Below, piece after piece: positions 1 through 8,715 of a stretch of DNA of 64,000 nt. Position 1 is the first letter of the stretch. Each line of letters opens with the position of its first letter. The DNA comes from JAGVSR01 sp963708775. Its GTDB lineage: Bacteria; Pseudomonadota; Alphaproteobacteria; Rhizobiales; Hyphomicrobiaceae. The stretch covers positions 327,871 to 391,870 of the forward strand of contig CAVPTI010000020.1 in the NCBI GenBank assembly GCA_963708775.1. The letters run 5' to 3'. A program made the translations under genes and the position numbers. The notes below the pieces were generated by a model that did not search any database, was not told where the DNA came from, and was given only the letters and a program-made list of their open reading frames with translations.

Positions 1-1
1 T

Positions 2-484
2 CAGAATGCACTCGATGTTCTCGCGGCGACGGGCACGAGCGTGACGCCGACGAAGACCGGCATTCGGATCAAGCGCAACGGTGGAGAGATCGAGCCGGTT
101 TCGGTCGAGACGCAGCCCTACCCTGGTTTTCCGACCGATTTGCAGGCGCAGCTGATGGCTCTCATGACGCGCGCGCACGGCACCAGCGTCATTCGCGAAA
201 CGATTTTCGAGAACCGCTTCATGCACGTGCAGGAACTGGCGCGGCTCGGGGCCGACATCCAGCTGCACGGTGACACCGCGACGATCAAAGGCGTGAAGCA
301 TCTGCGGGGTGCGCCAGTCATGGCCACCGATTTGCGTGCGTCCGTGTCGCTCGTGATCGCGGGGCTCATGGCGGAGGGCGAGACCACTGTCGGCCGCGTC
401 TATCATCTCGACCGGGGGTTCGAGCGGCTGGAAGAAAAGCTTTCCAAATGTGGCGCGAATATCGAACGCTTAGCGTCGGGCTGA
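2..484 (+). CDS. murA: UDP-N-acetylglucosamine 1-carboxyvinyltransferase, C-terminal part
   Basis: The frame is already open at the window edge, so only the last ~160 residues are present. MurA adds enolpyruvyl from PEP to UDP-GlcNAc, the first committed step of peptidoglycan synthesis, in the cytosol. The visible part has the family's closing motifs: PYPGFPTDLQAQ, then ENRFMHVQEL, then ATDLRASVSLVIAGL, then the LDRGF(E)RLEEKL end. The active-site cysteine loop lies upstream of the window. Its position before DUF2948 and hisD matches the usual Hyphomicrobiales order, although a DUF992 gene and a helicase sit in between here. Confidence 0.95.
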   Translation, partial: QNALDVLAATGTSVTPTKTGIRIKRNGGEIEPVSVETQPYPGFPTDLQAQLMALMTRAHGTSVIRETIFENRFMHVQELARLGADIQLHGDTATIKGVKHLRGAPVMATDLRASVSLVIAGLMAEGETTVGRVYHLDRGFERLEEKLSKCGANIERLASG

Positions 485-632
485 ACCGGCAAGCGCGTTC
501 AATTGGCAACGGGGATCGGTTGAAGATTCATTTGCAACTCGTTTTCGGGCGTGCACATGAATACCCCCGCGCGAGGACGCGTTCATGCGCGCCACTCAAT
601 TTTTGCATTCGTAGAATTGTCCGGGGGACAAA

Positions 633-1098
633 ATGAACATGAAAACCGCTTTGACGGCGGCCGCAGCATTGATGATTGCGGGCGGGGCCGCCGGCTCCGG
701 CACAGGCTGCCGTCGGGAAAGTTGGCACCTTGACGTGCAAGGGCGGGGCGGGCGTCGGCATGATCCTTGGCTCGAAGAAGCACTACGATTGCGTTTTCAA
801 GCCCACGAAGGGTGCGCCGCAAAAGTACGAAGGTTCGGTCACGAAAATCGGTCTTGATCTGGGCTTTACATCTTCCGTGACGATCGTGTGGGCCGTGTTC
901 GCCTCGACCGATCTCCCGGATCGCGCGCTGGCTGGCGATTACGTTGGGGCGAATGCCGATGCTTCAATTGGCGTTGGCGTTGGAACCAAAATTCTGGTCG
1001 GCGGCTCGAAGAATTCCATCAGTCTCCAGCCACTCAGCGTGCAGGGCCAGACAGGCCTCAATGTCGCCGTGGGTGTCGCCGATCTGGCGCTGCGTTAG
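633..1098 (+). CDS. DUF992 exported protein with an apparent one-base frameshift in its signal peptide
   Basis: The ATG at 633 follows a GGGGGA ribosome-binding site and opens a signal peptide (MNMKTALTAAAALMIAGG). The frame then changes, and the mature protein continues in the next frame from about 685 (PAPAQAAVGKVGTLTCKGG) to the stop at 1098. Removing one G from the GGGG run at 684-687 would join the two into a normal ~150-residue protein. The mature part resembles DUF992 proteins: small, exported, of unknown function, with the GTLTCKG start and glycine-rich strands. A TTG at 676 could start the second frame alone but would leave a poor signal peptide. The cause may be slippage in vivo or a sequencing error. 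Confidence 0.6.
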
Positions 1099-1110
1099 TC
1101 AGCCATCGTG

Positions 1111-1150
1111 CCGGCAGGGGCATAGGCCTCTGCCGGTCCCCTTGCTTTTT
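1111..1150 (+). terminator. Rho-independent terminator after the DUF992 gene
   Basis: An 11-bp GC-rich stem (1111-1121 with 1126-1136, one G-T wobble) closes a 4-base ATAG loop and is followed by a T-rich tail ending in TTTTT at 1150. It lies 12 bases after the DUF992 stop. Confidence 0.8.
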
Positions 1151-1456
1151 GCGGCGCAGCATGAGATAAGGCGCTATCCGGATCGCTCTGATCCGGTCCA
1201 TCGGCGCGCGACTGCGTGACGGGACAATCGGAACAAGGACCGCTTTCGAGCGGCCGTTCGTCCTCCGGCCCGCGCCTCTGACCTCCCAAAATCGGCCGCC
1301 CCGGCACGCAGGGCGCCTGATGCACCCCAAGACCGCTGCCGGCATGGCCGGGCGGCTGGGAATGCGTCGAGCCCGCGCCATCTGAAGCGCCAAGACCGCC
1401 ACCGGGCCAACCGGTCGCGGCCAGACAGCGCACGTGGGCCAACCGAAAGAACATCA
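1151..1456. other. Intergenic leader before the helicase
   Basis: About 300 bases without a convincing gene. Open frames here are short and lack family features. The stretch should contain the promoter of the helicase gene, but no -35/-10 pair could be identified with confidence. Confidence 0.4.
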
Positions 1457-3406
1457 GTGACCACATTCCAAGAACTCGGCCTCGACCCGCTCCTCCTGAA
1501 GGCGCTCGAAACCGAAGGCTACACGACGCCGACGCCGATCCAGGCGCAGGCGATCCCCACCATTCTCGAGGGCAAGGACCTGCTCGGCATCGCGCAGACC
1601 GGCACGGGCAAGACCGCGGCCTTCGCGCTGCCGATCCTGCAGCGGCTCAACGCCAACCGTCAGCCGCCGCTGCGCAAGGGCGTGCGCTCGCTCATCCTGT
1701 CGCCGACGCGGGAACTCGCAACGCAGATCGCGGAGAGCTTCCGCACGTATGGCCGTCATATGGGCTTCTCGGTCGCCGTGGTGTTCGGCGGCGTCGCACA
1801 CAAGCCGCAGCGCGATGCGCTTGCGCGCGGTGTCGACGTGCTCGTCGCCACCCCCGGCCGCCTGCTCGACCACATGGGCGAACGCAACGTAACGCTCGAG
1901 GGTACTGAAATCCTCGTTCTCGACGAAGCGGACCAGATGATGGATCTCGGCTTCATCCGACCGCTCCGGCAGATCGTGGCGACGCTGTCGCATCGCCGCC
2001 AGAGCCTGTTCTTCTCGGCTACCATGCCGCACGAGATCGGGGCGCTTGCCGCCGAACTCTTGAAGAATCCGGTGAAAGTTTCCGTTTCGCCCGTCGCCAA
2101 GACGGCCGATCGCGTGACGCAGGAAGTGATCTTCATCGAGCAGACGAAGAAGCGGGCGCTGCTCGTCGAACTTTTTGCCAACCAGGACTTGACGCGCACG
2201 ATCGTGTTCACTCGCACCAAGCGGGGCGCCGACCGCGTTGCACGGCATCTGGAAAGCAACGGCGTTCCGGTCTCTGCCATCCATGGCAACAAGAGCCAGG
2301 CTCAGCGCGATCAAGCGATGAAGGGCTTCAAAGCCGGCAAGATCCGCGCGCTGATTGCAACGGATATTGCCGCGCGCGGCATCGACGTGGATGCTGTTTC
2401 GCACGTCATCAACTACGAAATCCCGAATGTTCCGGAGAGCTACGTGCACCGCATCGGCCGCACGGCGCGCGCCGGCGCGGAAGGGATTGCGATCTCGCTC
2501 GTCGATAACGAAGAGCGTGCTTATCTGCGTGATATCGAGCGCCTGACGCGGTTGACCATTCCCAGCACGGACCGCCGCAATGATGCAACGCTCGTTGCTC
2601 CGGTGGAAAGCCGGGCCGAGCGCGATGCAGAGCGGGCCGACCTTTCGCCGGGTGGCTCGCGCGGCCAGCGTCAGGGTCGCAGCTTCGGTGGCCAGCGCGG
2701 TTCGGGCCAGCGCGGTTCGGACCGTGGTGCGGATCGCCGTGACGGCAGCGGCGGGCGTCCGCAGCGTGCACGTCATGACGACCGTGCGCCTTCCACGGAG
2801 ACACGTGGCGGTGAGCGCGGCGGGTTCCATCCGCTGGCAGCTGGAGAACGTGCACTCACAGGCGAGGGCCGTGGGCCTGACCGTCGCGATGCACATCGTT
2901 CAAATCGTGATCGTCCGCAGAACGCTCGCGCTGACGAACGCCGTGGCGAGCGTAGCGACCGGGGTGGCGAAGGCCGTCCGGTGCAGCGCTACAACGACCG
3001 CACGGCGGACGCGCGTCCGCAGGGTGAAAGGTCGTTCGGTGAACGCCCCCGCGGCGAAGGTCGTGGCCCGCGCTCGGATGACACACGCGCTCCGCGCGGC
3101 GACCGACCGCATCGCGAACACAGCCCGCGCGACGGCGACCGCCGTCCGCACGGCGCCGAGGGCCGTCCGCGTCATGCCAACGGACACCGCGACGGCGAGC
3201 ACCGGTCGGGAGAAGCCCGCACGGGTGAGCGTCCGGCCAATGGCCATGCCAGCGCCCGTCCGGCCCATCGCGGCCAGCGTTCGGAAGGACCGGCCAAGGG
3301 TCTGGAGGGCGTGAAGTTTCTCAACAACCGCGGCGAGCGTCCCCAGGGCCGCCCGTCGTCGGCGCCGCGTGGCGATGATCGCCGCAAGGCACCGCGTAAC
3401 GCCTGA
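1457..3406 (+). CDS. DEAD-box ATP-dependent RNA helicase, RhlE type, with long RG-rich tail
   Basis: An ATP-dependent RNA unwinding enzyme of the RhlE/DeaD group, probably acting in ribosome assembly or RNA turnover. Residues ~1-370 hold the two-domain core in order: Q motif region (FQELGLDP), AQTGTGKT, PTRELA, DEAD (VLDEADQMMD), SAT, and HRIGRTARAG. Residues ~375-649 form a very basic, arginine/glycine/aspartate-rich low-complexity tail with repeats such as GQRGSGQRGSDRG, probably disordered and RNA-binding. At 649 residues it is longer than E. coli RhlE because of this tail. The start is a GTG, where Q-motif homology begins. The tail's skewed composition opens long spurious frames on both strands. 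Confidence 0.93.
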   Translation: MTTFQELGLDPLLLKALETEGYTTPTPIQAQAIPTILEGKDLLGIAQTGTGKTAAFALPILQRLNANRQPPLRKGVRSLILSPTRELATQIAESFRTYGRHMGFSVAVVFGGVAHKPQRDALARGVDVLVATPGRLLDHMGERNVTLEGTEILVLDEADQMMDLGFIRPLRQIVATLSHRRQSLFFSATMPHEIGALAAELLKNPVKVSVSPVAKTADRVTQEVIFIEQTKKRALLVELFANQDLTRTIVFTRTKRGADRVARHLESNGVPVSAIHGNKSQAQRDQAMKGFKAGKIRALIATDIAARGIDVDAVSHVINYEIPNVPESYVHRIGRTARAGAEGIAISLVDNEERAYLRDIERLTRLTIPSTDRRNDATLVAPVESRAERDAERADLSPGGSRGQRQGRSFGGQRGSGQRGSDRGADRRDGSGGRPQRARHDDRAPSTETRGGERGGFHPLAAGERALTGEGRGPDRRDAHRSNRDRPQNARADERRGERSDRGGEGRPVQRYNDRTADARPQGERSFGERPRGEGRGPRSDDTRAPRGDRPHREHSPRDGDRRPHGAEGRPRHANGHRDGEHRSGEARTGERPANGHASARPAHRGQRSEGPAKGLEGVKFLNNRGERPQGRPSSAPRGDDRRKAPRNA

Positions 3407-3466
3407 TCGGTTATTTGACCTGACGAGGCGCCTCAAGTTGCTAGGGCGCCTGTTAGACATGGATTG

Positions 3467-3498
3467 GCCGGGGGGCGCGGTTGCACGCGCCCCCCGGC
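3467..3498. terminator. Perfect GC-rich hairpin after the helicase gene
   Basis: A perfect 13-bp stem (3467-3479 with 3486-3498) closes a 6-base loop. The arms carry six G and six C in a row. There is no T-run on either side, so intrinsic termination is not certain. It may terminate or stabilise the helicase mRNA. Confidence 0.55.
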
Positions 3499-3598
3499 GC
3501 CATTATCACTGCCGACCTAAGCTTGGCATGGGCCTGCCTTACGGGCCTTGACCGCAGGCCCGCATGTGGCGGCGCCCCAACCGCAAGTGCACGCCACG

Positions 3599-4078
3599 AT
3601 GACCGCCAAAGATAGTTCGGGCCTTAAGCTCATCGCCCTCGACGCTGAAGATCTCGATGTCGTCTCCGCACACCTGCAGGACGCGGTGATCAGCGTTGGT
3701 GAAATGACCTACTTGAAGGGCGAGCGTCGGTTTGCTGCGATCGCCAATCGCTTCGACTGGACGGATGCGCTCGCGGGCCGTAGCGGACGCAAGAAGTCCT
3801 TTACCCGGCGGCGAACGGGGCTCCGCTTCGAGAACGTGCTGGGCGCGCAACTCTCCGGGATCAATCTCAGTGACAAGCGGCAGATGCTGAACGTGCTGGC
3901 GATCCGCTTCGAGGCGACGACGGCGCCGGAGGGCACCATCACAATTGCATGCGCGGGCGGCGCGGCCATTCGACTTCACGTTGAATGCGTCGAAGCCGAA
4001 ATGAAGGATCTCGGCGCCGCGTGGACGACAAAATCCAAGCCTGAACACCCCGACGACAAGTCCGGCGCGCCGGGCTGA
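3599..4078 (+). CDS. DUF2948 family protein
   Basis: A ~159-residue cytosolic protein with no known activity, found next to murA and hisD in many Hyphomicrobiales. Recognisable segments are LKLIALDAEDLDVVSAHLQDA, the basic ERRFAAIANRFDW, a TGLRFENV segment, and a C-terminal IRLHVECVEAEMKDLG. The frame is open from 3548, but the ATG at 3599 starts exactly where family homology begins (MTAKDSSGLKLIALD). It lies 61 bases before hisD on the same strand and is probably cotranscribed. No catalytic residues can be inferred. Confidence 0.82.
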   Translation: MTAKDSSGLKLIALDAEDLDVVSAHLQDAVISVGEMTYLKGERRFAAIANRFDWTDALAGRSGRKKSFTRRRTGLRFENVLGAQLSGINLSDKRQMLNVLAIRFEATTAPEGTITIACAGGAAIRLHVECVEAEMKDLGAAWTTKSKPEHPDDKSGAPG

Positions 4079-4139
4079 TCGCCTGCCGCCGGCGCTCCGT
4101 TAATCCGCCGTACCACCCTCCTCCTTCCCGGACCCCTCC

Positions 4140-5438
4140 ATGCCCAAGACGCTCCTGACTTCCGACCCCGGCTTCGAGACCGCGTTCACGGCGCTTCTTT
4201 CGGAGAAACGCGAAGTATCCGAAGAGGTCGATGCGGTGGTGCGCGAGATCATCGCGGATGTGCGCGCGCGGGGGGACAAGGCGCTGATCGATTTGTCGTT
4301 GAAGTTCGATGGGATCGATCTTGCCAAAACCGGTATTGCGGTGACGGCGGCGGAAATCGATGCGGCTGTCGCGCAATGTTCAAAAGAGACGCTCGACGCG
4401 CTCTCGTTCGCGGCTGACCGCATCCGCGCGCACCATCAGCGGCAATTGCCCAAGAGCGAACGCTACACGGACGAGACGGGCGTTGAATTGGGGGACCGCT
4501 GGACGGCGGTGGAGTCGGCCGGGCTTTATGTTCCCGGCGGGTCCGCATCGTATCCGTCGTCGGTTCTCATGAACGCACTGCCGGCGATCGTCGCGGGGGT
4601 GCCGCGCATCGTCATGGTTGTTCCGTCGCCGCGGGGCGACTTGAACCCGCTCGTGCTGGCGGCTGCGCGGCTGTGCGGCGTCACCGAGATCTACCGCATC
4701 GGCGGGGCGCAGGCCGTCGCGGCGCTCGCGTATGGCACGGAGACGGTGAAGCCCGTGGTGAAAATCGTTGGGCCGGGAAATGCGTTCGTGGCCGCTGCGA
4801 AGCGTCAGGTCTTCGGCACTGTCGGCATCGACAGCATCGCGGGGCCTTCGGAAGTGCTCGTGATCGCCGATAGCAAAAATGATCCGGAGTGGATTGCGGC
4901 CGACCTGCTGGCGCAGGCCGAACACGACAAGGCGGCGCAATCCGTGCTGATGACCGATGATGCGGGCTTTGCGAAAGCTGTCGAAGCGGCGGTAGCACGT
5001 CAGCTCACCACGCTGCCCCGCGGCAACATCGCCGGCGAAAGCTGGAACGTGTTCGGTGCATCGATCGTTCTAAAGTCGTTCGACGAGGCTCCGGCGCTGG
5101 CCGACCGGATCGCGGCTGAGCATCTTGAAATTGCCACGGCCGACAGCGAGGAACTTGCAGGCAAAATTCGCAATGCAGGCGCCATTTTCATCGGCGCCTA
5201 CACTCCGGAGGTGATCGGTGACTACGTGGCCGGTTCGAATCACGTGTTGCCGACGGCGCGGTCAGCGCGGTTTTCGTCAGGCCTCGGCGTGCTCGACTTC
5301 ATGAAGCGCACGTCGCTCCTGAAACTCGATGCCGCTTCGCTGGCGCGGGTCGCGGATGCGGCGATGACGCTGGCGCGCTCGGAGGGTCTGGAGGCGCACC
5401 GCCGTTCGGTCGAAATCCGGCTGTCCGGCCGCGCATGA
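4140..5438 (+). CDS. hisD: Histidinol dehydrogenase
   Basis: Zinc- and NAD-dependent enzyme that oxidises L-histidinol to L-histidine in two steps, the last reactions of histidine synthesis. The 432-residue length is normal. Diagnostic stretches include YVPGGSASYPSSVLMNALPA, GGAQAVAALAYGTETV, IAGPSEVLVIAD, LLAQAEHDKAAQSVL (zinc-binding Q/H region), EHLEIAT, and GSNHVLPTARSARFSSGLGV near the C-terminus. It sits between DUF2948 and UPF0262 as in related genomes, apart from the rest of the his pathway, which is not in this window. Confidence 0.97.
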   Translation: MPKTLLTSDPGFETAFTALLSEKREVSEEVDAVVREIIADVRARGDKALIDLSLKFDGIDLAKTGIAVTAAEIDAAVAQCSKETLDALSFAADRIRAHHQRQLPKSERYTDETGVELGDRWTAVESAGLYVPGGSASYPSSVLMNALPAIVAGVPRIVMVVPSPRGDLNPLVLAAARLCGVTEIYRIGGAQAVAALAYGTETVKPVVKIVGPGNAFVAAAKRQVFGTVGIDSIAGPSEVLVIADSKNDPEWIAADLLAQAEHDKAAQSVLMTDDAGFAKAVEAAVARQLTTLPRGNIAGESWNVFGASIVLKSFDEAPALADRIAAEHLEIATADSEELAGKIRNAGAIFIGAYTPEVIGDYVAGSNHVLPTARSARFSSGLGVLDFMKRTSLLKLDAASLARVADAAMTLARSEGLEAHRRSVEIRLSGRA

Positions 5439-5442
5439 ATGC

Positions 5443-5958
5443 GTGAGAGCAGAAATGACCGAGATGACGGCCGACACCAGTTCGCAGAACCGAAATCGCA
5501 TCGCTTCGATCCGGATCGATGACGGATCGATCGTACGCGGGAATGCCAACATCGAGCATGAACGCGAAGTTGCGATCTTCGACATCATCGACGGCAACTC
5601 GTTCGCGCTCGATGGCATCGACCAGGGTCCATACCGCCTCGAGATCGCGATCGCCGATGATCGGCTCGTTCTTTCCGTTTTTCCTGAAAGCGGCAGCGAG
5701 ACGGTGGCGGTGCACACGCTCACCATGACGCCGCTGAAGCGGCTGCTCAAAGACTACTTCATGGTTCTGGATAGCTATTATCAGGCCATCAGGTCGGGTC
5801 AGCCGTCGCGTATCGAAGCGATCGACGTGGGACGGCGCGGATTGCACGATGAAGGCAGCCGGCTGCTGCAGGAGCGCCTCACAGGCAAAATCACGCTCGA
5901 CTTCGATACGGCACGGCGCATTTTTACACTGATTACCGCGCTGCACTGGAAGGGCTAA
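5443..5958 (+). CDS. UPF0262 family protein
   Basis: Conserved alphaproteobacterial protein of unknown function, ~160-170 residues, nearly always beside hisD. Family segments seen are IASIRIDDGSIVRGNANIEHER, the ALDGIDQGPYRLEIAIADDRL region, SPM-like MTPLKRLLKDYFMVLDSYY, and a C-terminal ARRIFTLITALHWKG. The open frame starts at a GTG (5443) four bases after the hisD stop. An ATG at 5455 (MTEMTADTSS) is an equally good start. The tight spacing to hisD and to the next gene (5 bases) indicates one operon. Confidence 0.85.
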   Translation: MRAEMTEMTADTSSQNRNRIASIRIDDGSIVRGNANIEHEREVAIFDIIDGNSFALDGIDQGPYRLEIAIADDRLVLSVFPESGSETVAVHTLTMTPLKRLLKDYFMVLDSYYQAIRSGQPSRIEAIDVGRRGLHDEGSRLLQERLTGKITLDFDTARRIFTLITALHWKG

Positions 5959-5963
5959 CGACG

Positions 5964-6422
5964 GTGTTCCAACCGTCCGAGCCGTCACCTCGAATACTGT
6001 TTGCTTGTACGCTCAATGCCGTTCGCTCTCCGATGGCGGCGGCGATTCTGCATCATTTTGCCGGAGCCCGGTTCAACGTGACGTCCGCGGGCGTGCGGCG
6101 CGGACATGCCGATCCCTTCGTCATGGCCGTGATGGACGAGATCGGTATCGACGTGACCGCGCATCAGCCTCGCACATTCAAAGAGCTGGAGCGGCAAACC
6201 TTCACCACGATCATCACGCTGTCGCCGGAGGCACAGCATCACGCAGTGGAATTGACGCGCATCATGAAGGCGGACGTGGAGTACTGGCCGACGTTCGATC
6301 CCTCGATGTTGCCGGCGGCGGCTGGACGGGGCGTCATTCTGCAGGGTTACCGGAAGCTGCGCGATGATCTCACGACGCGCATCAAAGGCCGCTTCTTGAT
6401 CGGTGGCGGACCGTCGGTGTAA
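5964..6422 (+). CDS. Low-molecular-weight phosphatase family protein
   Basis: 152-residue member of the LMW protein tyrosine phosphatase/arsenate reductase fold. The phosphate-binding loop is visible near the N-terminus as CTLNAVRS (C-x5-R-S), which would hold the phosphocysteine. The later Asp general acid probably lies in the YWPTFDPS segment. The start is a GTG at 5964, five bases after UPF0262, so the gene belongs to the hisD operon. Substrate is unknown. In many relatives infA and maf follow directly. Here a convergent cyclase/Crp pair is inserted before maf and infA is not seen. Confidence 0.82.
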   Translation: MFQPSEPSPRILFACTLNAVRSPMAAAILHHFAGARFNVTSAGVRRGHADPFVMAVMDEIGIDVTAHQPRTFKELERQTFTTIITLSPEAQHHAVELTRIMKADVEYWPTFDPSMLPAAAGRGVILQGYRKLRDDLTTRIKGRFLIGGGPSV

Positions 6423-6429
6423 GCGCTCG

Positions 6430-7746
6430 TTACTCGGCGGCCGCGCGGCTCGCTTCAGAGGGCGGCAACAGGAAGAACGCTTCGCGCGGGCCGAGCCCCT
6501 TGATCTCCACCTGGCCACGGCTTTCAAATTCAAACTGGTGATCGAGCAGCTTCTTGCAGCGCGGGCAAACGAGGATGCGGCCCGGCTCGGACAGATTTTC
6601 CAAACGCGCTGCAAGGTTCACCGCATCGCCCCAGACGTCGTACGTAAATTTCTGTTTGCCGATGACGCCCGCCATGACCGGGCCGGAGGCGATGCCGATG
6701 CGAATCGACAAGGGGATACCGCGGTCGGCTGCGACACGAGAAACCGCGGCAAGCATTGACAAGCCCATGCCAGCCAAGCGGTGCAAATGATCGTCGCAGG
6801 GTTCGGGGATACCGGCCGCGACCATGTAGGCGTCGCCGATCGTCTTGATCTTCTCCACGCCGTGCCCTCTCGCCAAATCATCGAACCGGGTGACGATCTC
6901 GTTGAGCAGAGCGACGGTGTCGGCCGGGCCGAGGGTGCGAGCGAGCGCGACGAAGCCCGAAATATCGGCAAACAAAACGGACGCGTCGTCGAACTGATCG
7001 GAAATGCGATCGGCGGGCGCTGCCTTCAAGCGGGCAACGATCGCATCCGGCAGGATATTGCGCAGGAGGTTGTCGGTTTCGGCCTTCGCGTTCTCCGCAA
7101 GTCGGAATGCATAATAGACCGATGCCGCAATGAGGCCGACCGTCGTGATCGCGGCCTGTACATAGATGCTGTCGATGACTTCCTTATCGGCCGGTATCAG
7201 GGCCGCGCTTTCCGGAAACCAGAACCAGGCCGCTAAATGCAAGGCGAGGCCTGAAAGAATGACGGGTACGACAAGCCACAGGCGATTGAGCCCGAAAACA
7301 ACGAAGGGCGCGGCGGCACCGACGAAGTATTGCAGGTGTACGCCCGACGCATGCCCCAGGTATCTTGTGAACGCCAGCAGGGCGGCCCATTCGGCAACGA
7401 CGATGAGCAGAGCGCCTGCGACGTCGTTGATGCGATGTGCGAGAGGGACAGCGAGCGCGGCGCCCACGAGAGCGAGATTGATCCAGATGATGGGCTTGTA
7501 GGTCTCGTAGTCGAGGAGAGCATGCTGGATGGCATAGACCAGCGTCGAGACGACGATGAGATAGGCGATGAGGTTCAGGATCATCAGCCGGCGTTTGACG
7601 TCGGGCGGATAACCGGCAGTGCCGGCTTGCGAAAGGCGGCCGATGCCGCGGCCGATGGCCTGCAATTGCGGCAGTTCACCGACGGTTGCGATACCGTCGC
7701 GGATCGGCAGCAGGGCGCGCTTCAAGACGTCGATCACGACGGCCAC
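6430..7746 (-). CDS. Membrane-bound class III adenylate cyclase
   Basis: 438 residues. The N-terminal half has about six hydrophobic segments (residues ~50-245), so it sits in the inner membrane. A short linker with LLRNILPDAIVARLKA leads to a class III cyclase domain (~255-425). Metal-binding aspartates are visible in VLFADISGF and TIGDAY. The lysine in EKIKTIGDAY and the aspartate in FTYDVWGDAVN fit ATP rather than GTP, so the product is probably cAMP. A CPRCKK pair occurs near the C-terminus. It lies 25 bases after the stop of a Crp-type regulator on the same strand, suggesting that the pair makes and senses cAMP. Confidence 0.9.
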   Translation of the reverse strand: MAVVIDVLKRALLPIRDGIATVGELPQLQAIGRGIGRLSQAGTAGYPPDVKRRLMILNLIAYLIVVSTLVYAIQHALLDYETYKPIIWINLALVGAALAVPLAHRINDVAGALLIVVAEWAALLAFTRYLGHASGVHLQYFVGAAAPFVVFGLNRLWLVVPVILSGLALHLAAWFWFPESAALIPADKEVIDSIYVQAAITTVGLIAASVYYAFRLAENAKAETDNLLRNILPDAIVARLKAAPADRISDQFDDASVLFADISGFVALARTLGPADTVALLNEIVTRFDDLARGHGVEKIKTIGDAYMVAAGIPEPCDDHLHRLAGMGLSMLAAVSRVAADRGIPLSIRIGIASGPVMAGVIGKQKFTYDVWGDAVNLAARLENLSEPGRILVCPRCKKLLDHQFEFESRGQVEIKGLGPREAFFLLPPSEASRAAAE

Positions 7747-7771
7747 CTTGGCGGATCTCGGCGTCGCTCCA

Positions 7772-8467
7772 TCACGCCGTGCCCGCGATGTTCTCCAGTT
7801 CGTCGATGTTGCAGATCAGAGCTTTATCACTGCGTTCTATGGCACCGCTGTCCTGCAGGAGTGCGAGAGCGGCATTGACCTTAGGGCGGCTGGCCCCGAT
7901 CAACAGGGCGAGTTCGCTTTGCGAGATCGGAAGATCGAGCGTGATGCGAGAGCCGGGCTTGACGGCGCCTTTCTGGCGCGCAGCGGCAAGAAAGAAGCGG
8001 GCGAGGCGGACTTCTATCGGATAGAGCGCAATCCCCTCGAGCTGCTGATCGGCCTCGCGCACACGGTTGCAGAGGAACCTAATGATAGCCTCTCGAACCG
8101 GAGCTCGCAATTCGACGAGCCGCATCAAGGCCGATTTGGAAAGTGTTTGCGCGACGACCTTTGAAACCGCCGTCGCGTCCGCTGTGCGGAAGCCGCCGTC
8201 GAGAACTGCAATCTCTCCGAATATCTGACCCGGTTCGGCATGGGCGAAGGAGAGTTCCCGTCCTTCCGATGTCAGCACCGACAGGCGCACGCGACCTTCG
8301 GCAACCAAGTAGACATCGCGGCCGGGGTCGCCGCGGCCGAACACAATCTGGCCCGGAGCAAACTGCACCTCCCGCATCTCGAGCGCAACGCTGCGGCGTT
8401 CATCAGCGCTGAGGCCACCGAAAAGCGGGGTCACGCCTAGCATGTCGACAAGCCGATCCTTGGACAT
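7772..8467 (-). CDS. Crp/Fnr family transcriptional regulator
   Basis: 231 residues: an N-terminal cyclic-nucleotide-binding domain (~10-125), a dimerisation helix, and a C-terminal Crp-type helix-turn-helix (~150-220, SQSELALLIGASRPKVNAALALL). The pocket segment FGEIAVLDGGFRTADATA keeps the E and R that contact cAMP in Crp. There are no N-terminal cysteines for an Fnr cluster. The start at 8467 was chosen over an in-frame TTG at 8479 because GGAGGA lies five bases upstream of this ATG. It is followed on the same strand by the adenylate cyclase gene. Confidence 0.9.
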   Translation of the reverse strand: MSKDRLVDMLGVTPLFGGLSADERRSVALEMREVQFAPGQIVFGRGDPGRDVYLVAEGRVRLSVLTSEGRELSFAHAEPGQIFGEIAVLDGGFRTADATAVSKVVAQTLSKSALMRLVELRAPVREAIIRFLCNRVREADQQLEGIALYPIEVRLARFFLAAARQKGAVKPGSRITLDLPISQSELALLIGASRPKVNAALALLQDSGAIERSDKALICNIDELENIAGTA

Positions 8468-8715
8468 GCGCTCCTCCAACTCGCCGTAGTGCCTGAGACT
8501 TATCGAAGAGTTGTCGTCTCAGCGCAACTTGCTTCGAGAAAGACGATGACTGCGGGATGCTCCTGGGGGCCGACGTGTTCAATCCAGAGCGGTTGTATCA
8601 GCTTGCAGGAGAGAACGGGCGTCATGGTGAACGGTGCTGCCGAGCCGTGCTATAGAGGCCGCCGCAGATCACAACCGGGTCGGTTCGACCCTCAGACCAA
8701 CCGGAGCCTCGCCGG

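Noticed and set aside
1454..2896. Long minus-strand open frame (480 codons) opposite the helicase gene
   Set aside because: It has no family features and mirrors the GC-skewed codons of the helicase, which is clearly coding on the plus strand.
2580..3314. Plus-strand open frame of 244 codons in the helicase tail
   Set aside because: Low-complexity Ala/Arg/Val product from reading the RG-rich tail in a shifted frame; no start signal.
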